A DNA stretch of 21,564 nt from a virus, in the IMG/VR virus record IMGVR_UViG_3300009147_000030, positions 1 through 21,564 of that record. The stretch is one strand, 5' to 3'. Position numbers and translations under genes: made by a program. Shown here one piece after another: positions 1-5,393 of this stretch. Below the pieces are notes generated by a model that was not told the DNA's origin, ran no database searches, and worked only from the letters and a program-made list of their open reading frames with translations. The number at the start of each line of letters is the position of its first letter. Position 1 is the first letter of the stretch.

Positions 1-1962
1 GGCCCGCCGCCAGATAGCGTCGTCGTCGGAGTTGAACCGAGGCGGATGGTTGGTGGCCAGCCAGATCGAGCACTCCGGCGTCCACTCCTGGAACTCCTGG
101 TACAGGCCCCGGGAGCTGATCTGGTCCCGGCCGGTGATCCGCTTCAGAAGGTCCTCGTCAAAGGAGGCATTATCAGCAGTCTCGGAGGTGGACACGAAAC
201 GGCGGCCCCGCAGGCGATGCAGGTCATTAGATGGCGCTTTGTCGCGAGACAGCTTAAAAGTTCCAGGAGGAGCGGTCGCCGCGTAGTCCCCGAAGACCAT
301 TTCCATGATCCGGATGAACTGGCTCTTGCCCGTTCCAGACGGACCGTAGATGAGGAAGAGCGCGCGCTGATCGGCGTCTCCGAGGAGCGTATAACCGAGC
401 GCGCGGCGAACGTAGTCACGGGTACCAGCATCCGGTAGCACCTCCTCCATGAACTGCTCGAAGCGGGGGCAGGTGGCCTCGGGATTCCAGGACGTGCCCA
501 TGATCTTGGTCATCCGGTGGCTTGCGTTGTGGGGGAGCAGCTCGCCGGAGTCCAGGTCCAGGATGCCGTTCTGACAGTTGATCAAGTGGCGGTTGGGGTT
601 CATGTCCCGGGCGCTGACGGTGATCCCCGGCTCGGTGCGCAGGGCGTTGACGGCGGCCCGGATCCGCTCCATGTTGCCGGCCCGGATCCACCTCTTGACG
701 CCGGGTTCATCACCCTTGGCCTTGGCTCGCTCGACTAGTTCCCGACCCAGGAGCTTGAACTCGTACTCGATGGTATTGGAGGCGTCAGGCTCCCACACCT
801 TGCCGTCCCAGACATAGAACTGCTTCTCTTCCCGCAGGTACACGTAGCGGTCTTTGACTCGATCTCGCAAGTATCGTCCGTTTCCGTCATCATTGGAGTT
901 GTACGAGGGATCGACGTACTCAACTCCATCGATGATCCACTCATCCAGTTCCGGTGGGGTTGCCGCACGTGTCCCGTACCCCTGGCGACTCAGGTCCAAA
1001 GCCGCCGCCCGGTAGTCCCCGCCGAAGTTCAGGATCGTGTGGGCGGCGAACTTGGTGTAGCAGGCATTGGCGTCGAACGCAGTCGAGGTGGTGAACACGT
1101 AGAGCCGGTCGCGGTCGTTGGCCCGGCCGGTGGTGGCCGATGCCCCCTCGCGCCGGGACTTGCCGGGCCGGGTCCAGTGCCTCTCCTGCCCCCGCTGGCT
1201 CTCCAGGGTCCAGCCGTGTGGCTCCAGGATGTCCGACCAGTCAGTCCGGAGTTCGAAGTCATCTCCCGGAGTGAGGGTGGCCCCGCTCAACCGGGGCGGA
1301 CCTGGGGAAGATTGCTCCGGGAGCGGGGCCGGCAGGCGACCCGAGAGAGGATTGGGGCCACCCGCGTTCGAGTCTAGCGCCGTGCGCAGGGACTGGTGGA
1401 ACAGACAGCGCTGTTCCCAGGTAATTTCTGGTACTTTGCCGAAATCTCCATGCACCAGGGTCCAGGGTTCCCCGGTGATGTGGACCGGTCCCGAGGTCGG
1501 GGCCACGATCACGTAGCCGCCCTCACCTCGGGTCTCAGCCAGGACCAGGTTGGTGGCGTCTTGGGCGATCTTCTCGTTGCCGGGCACGGGGTGGTCGGTG
1601 ATCCGGTAGAGGAAGTGGATCCCCCCTGAGGGTGTCCATTCCATGTATCCAGATGTAAGAATGGACCAGATATCCCCAACGCCCATGGAATGGATAGCTT
1701 GTTCGACTTCCGACAGTCGTTCCGGATCACAGGCGCGAGCTTCCAGCTCGGTCATTTCCAGGTTGCCGGAGACGGCGCCGCATATCAGGGCCAGGCCATA
1801 TTCCTGACCATTGTTCCACCAATGATCGACCTGCTCCAATGTGGGGACGTGGGTGATGTACTCACCCCAGCGCACAGCGGGTCGCTTGGTGCCATTGGCA
1901 AGCACCGGAATGGTTGACACTCCGGCTTGGCTCCACAAACGGGCCGCTTGTGCTAGATTCAC
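1..1962 (-). CDS. Primase-polymerase / SF3 (D5-type) helicase, C-terminus cut by window edge
   Basis: The reading frame is open from a GTG at 1962 to the left edge (654 codons seen, no stop), so the C-terminus is missing. The GTG has a good ribosome site (AAGGAG, 7 nt upstream). Visible order: an N-terminal primase-polymerase-like domain (about residues 1-200) with SGNLEMTELE near residue 65 and GGIHFLYR at about 113-120; a variable linker; a D5_N-like region with YVWDGKVWEPD; then an SF3 helicase with Walker A GPSGTGKS (540-547) and the ATNHPPRFNSDDDAIWRR sensor/arginine-finger stretch at the cut end. Such proteins prime and unwind phage origins. The usual acidic primase residues appear as E rather than D, which I believe is common in actinophage versions. 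It is the last gene of the leftward operon after the exonuclease and the putative SSB. Family assignment is firm; exact primase activity is inferred. Confidence 0.9.
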   Translation of the reverse strand, partial: MNLAQAARLWSQAGVSTIPVLANGTKRPAVRWGEYITHVPTLEQVDHWWNNGQEYGLALICGAVSGNLEMTELEARACDPERLSEVEQAIHSMGVGDIWSILTSGYMEWTPSGGIHFLYRITDHPVPGNEKIAQDATNLVLAETRGEGGYVIVAPTSGPVHITGEPWTLVHGDFGKVPEITWEQRCLFHQSLRTALDSNAGGPNPLSGRLPAPLPEQSSPGPPRLSGATLTPGDDFELRTDWSDILEPHGWTLESQRGQERHWTRPGKSRREGASATTGRANDRDRLYVFTTSTAFDANACYTKFAAHTILNFGGDYRAAALDLSRQGYGTRAATPPELDEWIIDGVEYVDPSYNSNDDGNGRYLRDRVKDRYVYLREEKQFYVWDGKVWEPDASNTIEYEFKLLGRELVERAKAKGDEPGVKRWIRAGNMERIRAAVNALRTEPGITVSARDMNPNRHLINCQNGILDLDSGELLPHNASHRMTKIMGTSWNPEATCPRFEQFMEEVLPDAGTRDYVRRALGYTLLGDADQRALFLIYGPSGTGKSQFIRIMEMVFGDYAATAPPGTFKLSRDKAPSNDLHRLRGRRFVSTSETADNASFDEDLLKRITGRDQISSRGLYQEFQEWTPECSIWLATNHPPRFNSDDDAIWRRA

Positions 1963-1976
1963 ACCGTCTCCTTGTT

Positions 1977-2054
1977 TCAGAACCTATGGCCCCGAGTCGG
2001 ATGCGCGGGGCCATAGGTGTTTTCCAGCCCATGCGAAGAGGGTGCGTTCATCAT
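1977..2054 (-). CDS. Possible 25-residue leader peptide upstream of the primase/helicase gene
   Basis: A tiny frame starts ATG ATG at 2054 behind a Shine-Dalgarno-like GGGGAG and stops with TGA at 1977-1979, 14 nt before the helicase GTG. It encodes 25 residues (starts MMNAPSSHGLENTYG) with no recognisable homology. The 1982-2018 hairpin lies entirely inside the frame, so a translating ribosome would melt it. This arrangement would suit a leader peptide that couples translation to the downstream gene, but a chance ORF of this size is quite possible. Confidence 0.25.
   Translation of the reverse strand: MMNAPSSHGLENTYGPAHPTRGHRF
1982..2018 (-). promoter_or_regulatory. Perfect 12-bp hairpin in the helicase gene leader
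   Basis: ACCTATGGCCCC (1982-1993) and GGGGCCATAGGT (2007-2018) are exact reverse complements around a 13-nt loop. In the minus-strand mRNA the hairpin ends 20 nt before the helicase GTG and is not followed by a U tract, so on that strand it looks like an attenuating or stabilising leader structure. On the plus strand it is followed by GTTTT, so it could also stop antisense transcription. Which role applies is unknown. Confidence 0.5.
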
Positions 2055-2096
2055 GCTCCCCGTCCTCTGTTTCCGGAAGGGGACACAGCGGATGAA

Positions 2097-2127
2097 GACT
2101 GCCGCCCCTGGCCGAGAGGCGGCAGTC
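2097..2127 (-). terminator. Hairpin just after the SSB-like gene
   Basis: GACTGCCGCC (2097-2106) and GGCGGCAGTC (2118-2127) form a perfect 10-bp stem with an 11-nt loop, starting 8 nt after the stop codon of the preceding minus-strand gene. Only a weak TTC follows, so termination may be partial; it may serve to lower or stabilise the transcript between the two replication genes. Confidence 0.45.
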
Positions 2128-2135
2128 AACTGATT

Positions 2136-2759
2136 CTAGAAGGGCGGCTTCTCCGATTGGCGCATCGGAGGTGGTGGTGGTAGTTCTGCCGTTGTTCCCG
2201 TGAGCCGTTCGGCTCCAGCTCGGGCGCTGTCATTGAGGCGGTCCATCATGACCCGCTCCAAGACAGTGGGCTCGACCACCGTCTGCGGCTTGGACTGTGC
2301 GATCTTTCCGTCCAGCTCTGCGTTGATCTCCCGGATGCCCGGCTCGCTGGGCTTGAAGTTCGGGTGCGCCTTCATCCAGATGTCCCCGCGCTTGAGGCAG
2401 TCGGCGTCGCCCACCATGCTCACGAATTCGAACGGAGCATTGAAGCCGCTGTTGGCGGTGCCTTTGACGATGCGCCCAAGGAGCCGGGTGCCGATCTTCG
2501 GCTTGAGGCTGGCGATCAGCCGGGCCTGCCGCCACCACGCCTTGCGGGAGAGTCGACCCTGGAATCCCTCATCGTCGGCGAGGTCCAGGTCACACACATC
2601 GACCACTATCACGTCGCTGGGCTTATCCGGGCGAGTGAACTTGGTCGGGCTGTGGGCGATGTAGTCAATCACCCACACGATGATCAGATGGTTGAGAATG
2701 TCGCTTGGATTGACCCGTTCGCCTGCTACCTGTTCCGGTTCACCCCAGTCGCCTGTCAC
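2136..2759 (-). CDS. Putative ssDNA-binding / replication accessory protein
   Basis: About 207 residues from the GTG at 2759. I prefer this start to the in-frame ATGs at 2855, 2831 and 2798 because an AAGGGA site lies just upstream and the preceding exonuclease gene stops at 2773, giving a short coupled gap instead of an 83-nt overlap. The body has alternating hydrophobic stretches (DVIVVDVCDLDL, GTRLLGRIVKG, APFEFVSM) that would suit a beta-barrel. The protein ends in a Pro-rich tail with SEKPPF at the very end, like the PPF tip by which actinobacterial SSBs recruit partners. It sits between a Cas4-type nuclease and a primase/helicase, a usual place for a phage SSB. I recognise no named family with confidence; SSB function is inferred from tail and context. 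Confidence 0.6.
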   Translation of the reverse strand: MTGDWGEPEQVAGERVNPSDILNHLIIVWVIDYIAHSPTKFTRPDKPSDVIVVDVCDLDLADDEGFQGRLSRKAWWRQARLIASLKPKIGTRLLGRIVKGTANSGFNAPFEFVSMVGDADCLKRGDIWMKAHPNFKPSEPGIREINAELDGKIAQSKPQTVVEPTVLERVMMDRLNDSARAGAERLTGTTAELPPPPPMRQSEKPPF

Positions 2760-2772
2760 TGCTCGTGTCCCT

Positions 2773-3597
2773 TCAGCTTCCGGGACAGCCTGTTTCATCT
2801 GCCCCACGGTCGGAATCACGTCCTGGGTCATACCAGGGACAGAGCCCGCAGGCATTCGATGGCGTCGCGGGCACCTGGTCCCACCGCTGTGGGTTGTTGA
2901 GGATGTCGAGCCCTATTAACTGGCGGCCGATATTCCCCAGGCGATCCAACGCAGCATAGGCCAGGTCCGGTTCAAAGTCAGCAACCCAGACGTAGGAATC
3001 TCGCAGCCATCCTGCACGGGGGTAGTAGACAACGGCCACCTTCTTTACGTCGTATCCATGACGTAGGTAGCCGAGTCCATAGAGCTGCACCTGTATGCGG
3101 TGCTCAGGCTTCGGTCCGTCTTTACGAACCTGGCGCATGACATCGACACCCGCGCCTTTATGGTCGATGACCATGTTCCGCTGGGTGTCGTAGAGGTCGG
3201 CGCGCCCGGCGATGACATCGGTGACGTTGACGAGGTTCTCCGTACGCCAACGGGTCGAGCCATGAGCCTGGCTCCAGCTCTCGATGGCGTTGTCGAGCCA
3301 GGAGTGCAGGGCGGTGCCCACGATGGCGGGCCAGGGGTCGAACTCCACGTTCACGGGGGGGATCTCAGCCAGGCGGTAACCCACCCGGCGAGCGCACACT
3401 GCCCCGATCTCCGATGGGCCGATCATGATCTGCTTCGACCGGGGATCTTCTTGGTCGGCCCATCGAATCATTTCCATTAATTCATGTTTCAATGCCGCTG
3501 CATCTGGATCTTCACCGGCATCCGCCCATGGGGCACAGTTGGGATGGGTGGTGCCGGCGGCCGGGTCAAGGGCTTCGTTACAGATGGGGCACGTCAC
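2773..3597 (-). CDS. Cas4/RecB-like PD-(D/E)XK exonuclease with N-terminal zinc knuckle
   Basis: 274 residues from a GTG at 3597 that overlaps the upstream stop (GTGA). The N-terminus holds a CxxC...HxxC knuckle (C3, C6, H18, C21). The nuclease core shows a conserved His (GTALHSW, H98), GRADLYD (D134), IDHK (D145, K147) and a QxQLYGLGY motif (Q169-Y173), the RecB-nuclease signature. One Cys before the core (C68) and three near the C-terminus (C250, C253, C271) match the four 4Fe-4S ligands of Cas4-type nucleases. Phage members are thought to resect DNA ends for recombination-dependent replication. It lies just upstream of the SSB-like and primase/helicase genes. There is no cas1/cas2 or CRISPR array nearby, so an adaptation role is not supported. 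Confidence 0.88.
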   Translation of the reverse strand: MTCPICNEALDPAAGTTHPNCAPWADAGEDPDAAALKHELMEMIRWADQEDPRSKQIMIGPSEIGAVCARRVGYRLAEIPPVNVEFDPWPAIVGTALHSWLDNAIESWSQAHGSTRWRTENLVNVTDVIAGRADLYDTQRNMVIDHKGAGVDVMRQVRKDGPKPEHRIQVQLYGLGYLRHGYDVKKVAVVYYPRAGWLRDSYVWVADFEPDLAYAALDRLGNIGRQLIGLDILNNPQRWDQVPATPSNACGLCPWYDPGRDSDRGADETGCPGS

Positions 3598-4040
3598 CGA
3601 TCATCTACCCCCAGCTTCTTCAGGTCCACGCGATGCAACCAGAGCCCGAGGATTCCTAGGTCGATGGCATCGATTTCCTGATGACGGTACTTGGAGAGCA
3701 GATACTCCTGGGGGACCCCCGCCGCAGCCGCGACGAGATGGAATGGAATCAGGGTCTTGAAGTCCACCCCCTCGTCCTGGAGCTTGACGACGGCCTCAGT
3801 GGCGGTGTTGTAGAAGCGGCCGATCTTCTCGGCAACGAGTGGGCGAAGGCTTTCCCCATTGCCGCGCTCCCACCGGGCGTAAGTGATCGGGGTGACGTGG
3901 AAGAGTTCCGACATCAGGTTGTGGGAGAAGTTCAACTGCTCCCTTAGTGCCTTCAGTCGGCCGTCTCGCACGACATCCCGGCCAAGGCGAATAAGGGTGA
4001 ACATTTCGACGGTCATGTGATCAAGGGTACCCCCAACCAC
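3594..4040 (-). CDS. Helix-turn-helix DNA-binding protein
   Basis: About 148 residues. The N-terminal half resembles an XRE-type HTH (LKALREQLNFSHNLMSELFHV, then TPITYARWERGNG); the C-terminal half has a second helical stretch (HLVAAAAGVPQEYLLSKYR) that could be another HTH. A regulator of the leftward replication genes is the simplest reading. The frame extends to a TTG at 4046, but no start has a clear Shine-Dalgarno. I chose GTG 4040 because TAACTT lies exactly 7-12 nt upstream, as for a leaderless mRNA; ATG 4016 is an alternative. It overlaps the exonuclease gene by 4 nt, so it is the first gene of that operon. Function as activator or repressor is unknown. Confidence 0.65.
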   Translation of the reverse strand: MVGGTLDHMTVEMFTLIRLGRDVVRDGRLKALREQLNFSHNLMSELFHVTPITYARWERGNGESLRPLVAEKIGRFYNTATEAVVKLQDEGVDFKTLIPFHLVAAAAGVPQEYLLSKYRHQEIDAIDLGILGLWLHRVDLKKLGVDDR

Positions 4041-4052
4041 TGACAAAAGTTA
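4025..4052 (-). promoter_or_regulatory. Candidate leaderless promoter and GGGTACCC palindrome at the HTH gene start
   Basis: TAACTT (4047-4052, minus strand) is at -12 to -7 relative to GTG 4040 and fits the TANNNT pattern of actinobacterial -10 boxes. The 8-bp palindrome GGGTACCC (4025-4032) lies just inside the transcript start and could be an autoregulatory operator for the HTH protein. No -35 box is evident. Both calls rest on position alone. Confidence 0.3.
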
Positions 4053-4055
4053 AGG

Positions 4056-4089
4056 GGACCGGAGGGGCTTGCCCTAGCCCCCCCGGTCC
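4056..4089 (-). terminator. Strong terminator closing the RNA gene cluster
   Basis: A 14-bp stem (4056-4069 with 4076-4089, one G-U pair) and a 6-nt loop, starting right at the 3' end of the last tRNA-like gene. In the minus direction it is followed by CCTTAACTTTTG, a loose T-rich stretch. It separates the RNA cluster from the HTH gene. Confidence 0.75.
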
Positions 4090-4170
4090 GGTGACTTGCC
4101 GGGATTCGAACCCGGGCACTCGGTTTCGCAGACCGATGCTCTGCCATCAGAGCTTCAAGTAGTTTGCACC
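4090..4170 (-). tRNA. tRNA-like gene, anticodon GCG as read, with 6-nt insertion in the acceptor stem
   Basis: Conventional order. D arm GCTC/GAGC (4150-4153, 4138-4141); anticodon arm TCGGT/ACCGA with loop CTGCGAA (4125-4131), so T33 is present and the anticodon reads GCG (Arg CGC/CGU); T arm CCGGG-TTCGAAT-CCCGG (4099-4115). The 3' strand CAAGTCACC (4098-4090) is fully complementary to GGTG+ACTTG, but those two pieces are separated by the insert CAAACT (4166-4161). The discriminator would be C and no CCA is encoded. Position 8 is A instead of T. C73 paired to an extra 5' G is reminiscent of tRNA-His, whose anticodon would be GTG. It may be a degraded or pseudo tRNA, or need unusual processing. 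Confidence 0.55.
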
Positions 4171-4206
4171 CATTCATCCGTCAGCGGCATTTAACGACGT
4201 GTATGA

Positions 4207-4297
4207 GATCTCAGTACCCACGCTCTGCCATTGAGCTATCCCGCCATGTTTGGAGGCGGGAGAGGGAGTCGAACCCTCAACCTTGAGTAATCCGATC
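4207..4297 (-). tRNA. Circularly permuted tRNA-like gene (3' half before 5' half), unit 2
   Basis: Read 5' to 3' on the minus strand: anticodon-stem 3' strand ACTCA (4288-4284), variable loop AGGTT, T arm GAGGG-TTCGACT-CCCTC (4278-4262), acceptor 3' strand TCCCGCC (4261-4255), T73, CCA, a 5-nt linker, then acceptor 5' strand GGCGGGA (4245-4239), TA, D arm GCTC-AATGGCA-GAGC (4236-4222), G26 and anticodon-stem 5' strand TGGGT (4220-4216). The swapped halves pair perfectly in the acceptor (7 bp) and make a 5-bp anticodon stem with one G-U. Conserved T8, A14, GG18-19, A21 and TTCGA are present. Beyond the anticodon stem, GATC (4210-4207) can pair with GATC (4297-4294). The mature loop and anticodon cannot be read because the join is unknown. 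No matching 3' half lies downstream and no matching 5' half upstream. Confidence 0.65.
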
Positions 4298-4359
4298 ACG
4301 TCGACTCGATCTGACTTCTGGTGCCTATTGAGTTTGTCACAGCCAAGAGCTTGAGGTTC

Positions 4360-4447
4360 ATGAGCCGCCGTTGCCTCTACCATTTGGGCTACCGGGGCAT
4401 GAGTGCCTCGGGCAGGGGTCGAACCTGCACTGGACGGGGTGTCTCAT
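4360..4447 (-). tRNA. Circularly permuted tRNA-like gene (3' half before 5' half), unit 1
   Basis: Minus-strand order: anticodon-stem 3' strand (C)CCCGT (4439-4434), variable loop CCAGT, T arm GCAGG-TTCGACC-CCTGC (4428-4412), acceptor 3' strand CCGAGGC (4411-4405), A73, linker CTCAT, acceptor 5' strand GCCCCGG (4398-4392), TA, D arm with GCC/GGC, then ACGGC (4371-4367). The acceptor pairs at 6 of 7 positions (one C-A). The anticodon stem gives 4 pairs plus a C-C mismatch, or 6 pairs with one bulged C. After it, CTCAT (4364-4360) can pair with ATGAG (4447-4443) of the other half. CTCAT would place a T33 before CAT, so a Met/Ile2-type anticodon is possible but unproven. CCA is not encoded. It is less perfect than unit 2 but has the same architecture. 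Confidence 0.55.
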
Positions 4448-4480
4448 TAGGTTGACGATCAGCTTGAGTTTGCTGTGCGT

Positions 4481-4510
4481 GCCCGGTAGCCGTTCGACGG
4501 GCTACCGGGC
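4481..4510 (-). terminator. Hairpin after the DUF7873-like gene
   Basis: GCCCGGTAGCC (4481-4491) and GGCTACCGGGC (4500-4510) form a perfect 11-bp stem with an 8-nt loop, 9 nt after the stop codon at 4520-4522. There is no T tract after it in the minus direction, so it may be an incomplete terminator that still lets transcription reach the RNA cluster, which has no obvious promoter of its own. Confidence 0.6.
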
Positions 4511-4519
4511 TCTCGACTA

Positions 4520-5254
4520 CTAGCCCGTGAACAGGTAGTCGAAGATCTTCTCGCCGATCTTACGGTCGACGACCTGGATCAGGTTGGCTTCCTCGCGGGC
4601 GGCCTTGACCGCCTCGATAAGGGCCACGACGCGACCCTTAGCCTCATTGATCCACTGCTGGGGCATGGCCCCGGAGAACTTGACCGTGGTCCAGGTGCCG
4701 ACCAGGACATCCTCTGTGAAGACCTGGACCTGCGCCGGGTGCTTGTCCGTGGCCGGGGCCAGGACGTGGTTCTTGGGCACCTTCTTGGTCTTGACGGTCT
4801 GAGCCGGCGCCGTGGCGAACGAGTCGACGGCGGTGTTGAACGTCCACTCCTCAGACGGATCCAGCGCCGGAAGCTTGCTCACGAAGGTGAGCAGGTCCTG
4901 GAGCTGCTTCTCCAGGAAGAGCAGCGTGGTCACCGGAACGTCGGTCGCGATGGTCAGGTCGCCGACCTTCAGGTCAGCCTTGGCGACCTGGTTGGCGGCG
5001 TCCTTGGTCAGGGTCAGGTCGTAGAACCGGGTCAGGGCATTGGAGACGGTGGTGAGCACATCCTCCATGCGCAGTTGAACCTTGGTCGACTCCGGGGGGA
5101 ACTGCTCACCCTCGTCGTCGCGGGGCTTGTAGGTGCGGGAAATCCCAGAGAGCAGCGGTGCCTTCTGGGAGTCCTGGTACGCCTTGGTCAGGACCGTGAC
5201 TGCGTCAGACTTGACGCGCTTCTCGATCGCAATGACCTGATTCAGCTTGGTCAT
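4520..5254 (-). CDS. DUF7873-like protein of unknown function
   Basis: 244 residues, ATG at 5254 behind AGAGGA (6-nt spacing). From memory it matches a family in actinobacterial phages and genomes (called DUF7873), with hallmark stretches LLSGISRTYKPRDDEGEQFPPES (about residues 34-56), VPVTTLLFLEKQL, VKTKKVPKNHV, and HPAQVQVFTEDVLVGTWTTVKFSGAMP near the C-terminus. It has no signal peptide or membrane segment and is probably cytoplasmic. It is expressed alone, leftwards, from the divergent region shared with terL, and the RNA cluster lies directly behind it. Biochemical function is unknown; association with the neighbouring RNA genes is only positional. Confidence 0.75.
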   Translation of the reverse strand: MTKLNQVIAIEKRVKSDAVTVLTKAYQDSQKAPLLSGISRTYKPRDDEGEQFPPESTKVQLRMEDVLTTVSNALTRFYDLTLTKDAANQVAKADLKVGDLTIATDVPVTTLLFLEKQLQDLLTFVSKLPALDPSEEWTFNTAVDSFATAPAQTVKTKKVPKNHVLAPATDKHPAQVQVFTEDVLVGTWTTVKFSGAMPQQWINEAKGRVVALIEAVKAAREEANLIQVVDRKIGEKIFDYLFTG

Positions 5255-5276
5255 CTTTGTCCTCTCAGTTTGGAGC

Positions 5277-5334
5277 CCGGGGGCAGCAGCGCGCCGTGGA
5301 CATGGGGCTCGATTCCCCAGTGCCTAGCCCCCGG
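5277..5334 (-). promoter_or_regulatory. Structured 5' leader of the DUF7873-like gene
   Basis: CCGGGGGC and GCCCCCGG (5277-5284 with 5327-5334) form a perfect 8-bp outer stem that encloses a second hairpin, TGGGG/CCCCA (5303-5307 with 5315-5319) with a 7-nt loop. If the promoter at 5344-5372 is right, the mRNA would begin about 3 nt before this structure, so the leader opens with a stable fold. No known riboswitch was recognised. Confidence 0.4.
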
Positions 5335-5343
5335 ACTTGGCCA

Positions 5344-5372
5344 AACCTACTACAGGGGAGGGTAACCGCCAA
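5344..5372 (-). promoter_or_regulatory. Candidate leftward promoter for the DUF7873-like gene
   Basis: On the minus strand TTGGCG (5372-5367), a 17-nt spacer and TAGGTT (5349-5344) give a weak sigma70-type -35/-10 pair (4/6 and 3/6 matches). It overlaps the rightward terL promoter region, so the two may compete. Confidence 0.35.
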
Positions 5373-5380
5373 CTCTTTTC

Positions 5381-5393
5381 TATGATCACCTTG
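5381..5393 (+). promoter_or_regulatory. Leaderless-type promoter for terL (TATGATCACCTTG)
   Basis: TATGAT (5381-5386) lies exactly at -12 to -7 from the GTG start of terL at 5393, so transcription would begin at the start codon. No Shine-Dalgarno precedes that GTG, as expected for a leaderless mRNA, a common class in actinobacteria. There is no clear -35 box. The 13-nt stretch recurs with one difference before the capsid gene (16971-16983), which supports a shared phage promoter. Confidence 0.6.

Noticed and set aside
2760-2855. N-terminal extension of the SSB-like gene from ATG 2855
   Set aside because: It would overlap the exonuclease gene by 83 nt and lacks a ribosome site, while GTG 2759 has one just after the exonuclease stop.
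2773-3597. Cas4 as sign of a CRISPR system
   Set aside because: No repeat-spacer array and no other cas-like gene in the window; the gene is embedded in a phage replication operon.
4321-4380. A conventional 3' half for the unit 1 5' half (AGGCACCA at 4326-4319 looks like an acceptor end)
   Set aside because: Only three acceptor bases would pair and there is no T arm before it, whereas the upstream T arm/acceptor gives 6 of 7 pairs. The permuted reading fits better.
5303-5319. T-arm-like hairpin (5-bp stem, 7-nt loop CTCGATT) suggesting another tRNA or an att site
   Set aside because: No TTC at the start of the loop and no D arm or anticodon arm around it; it sits inside a larger stem in the DUF7873 leader. 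No integrase gene in the window supports an att site.
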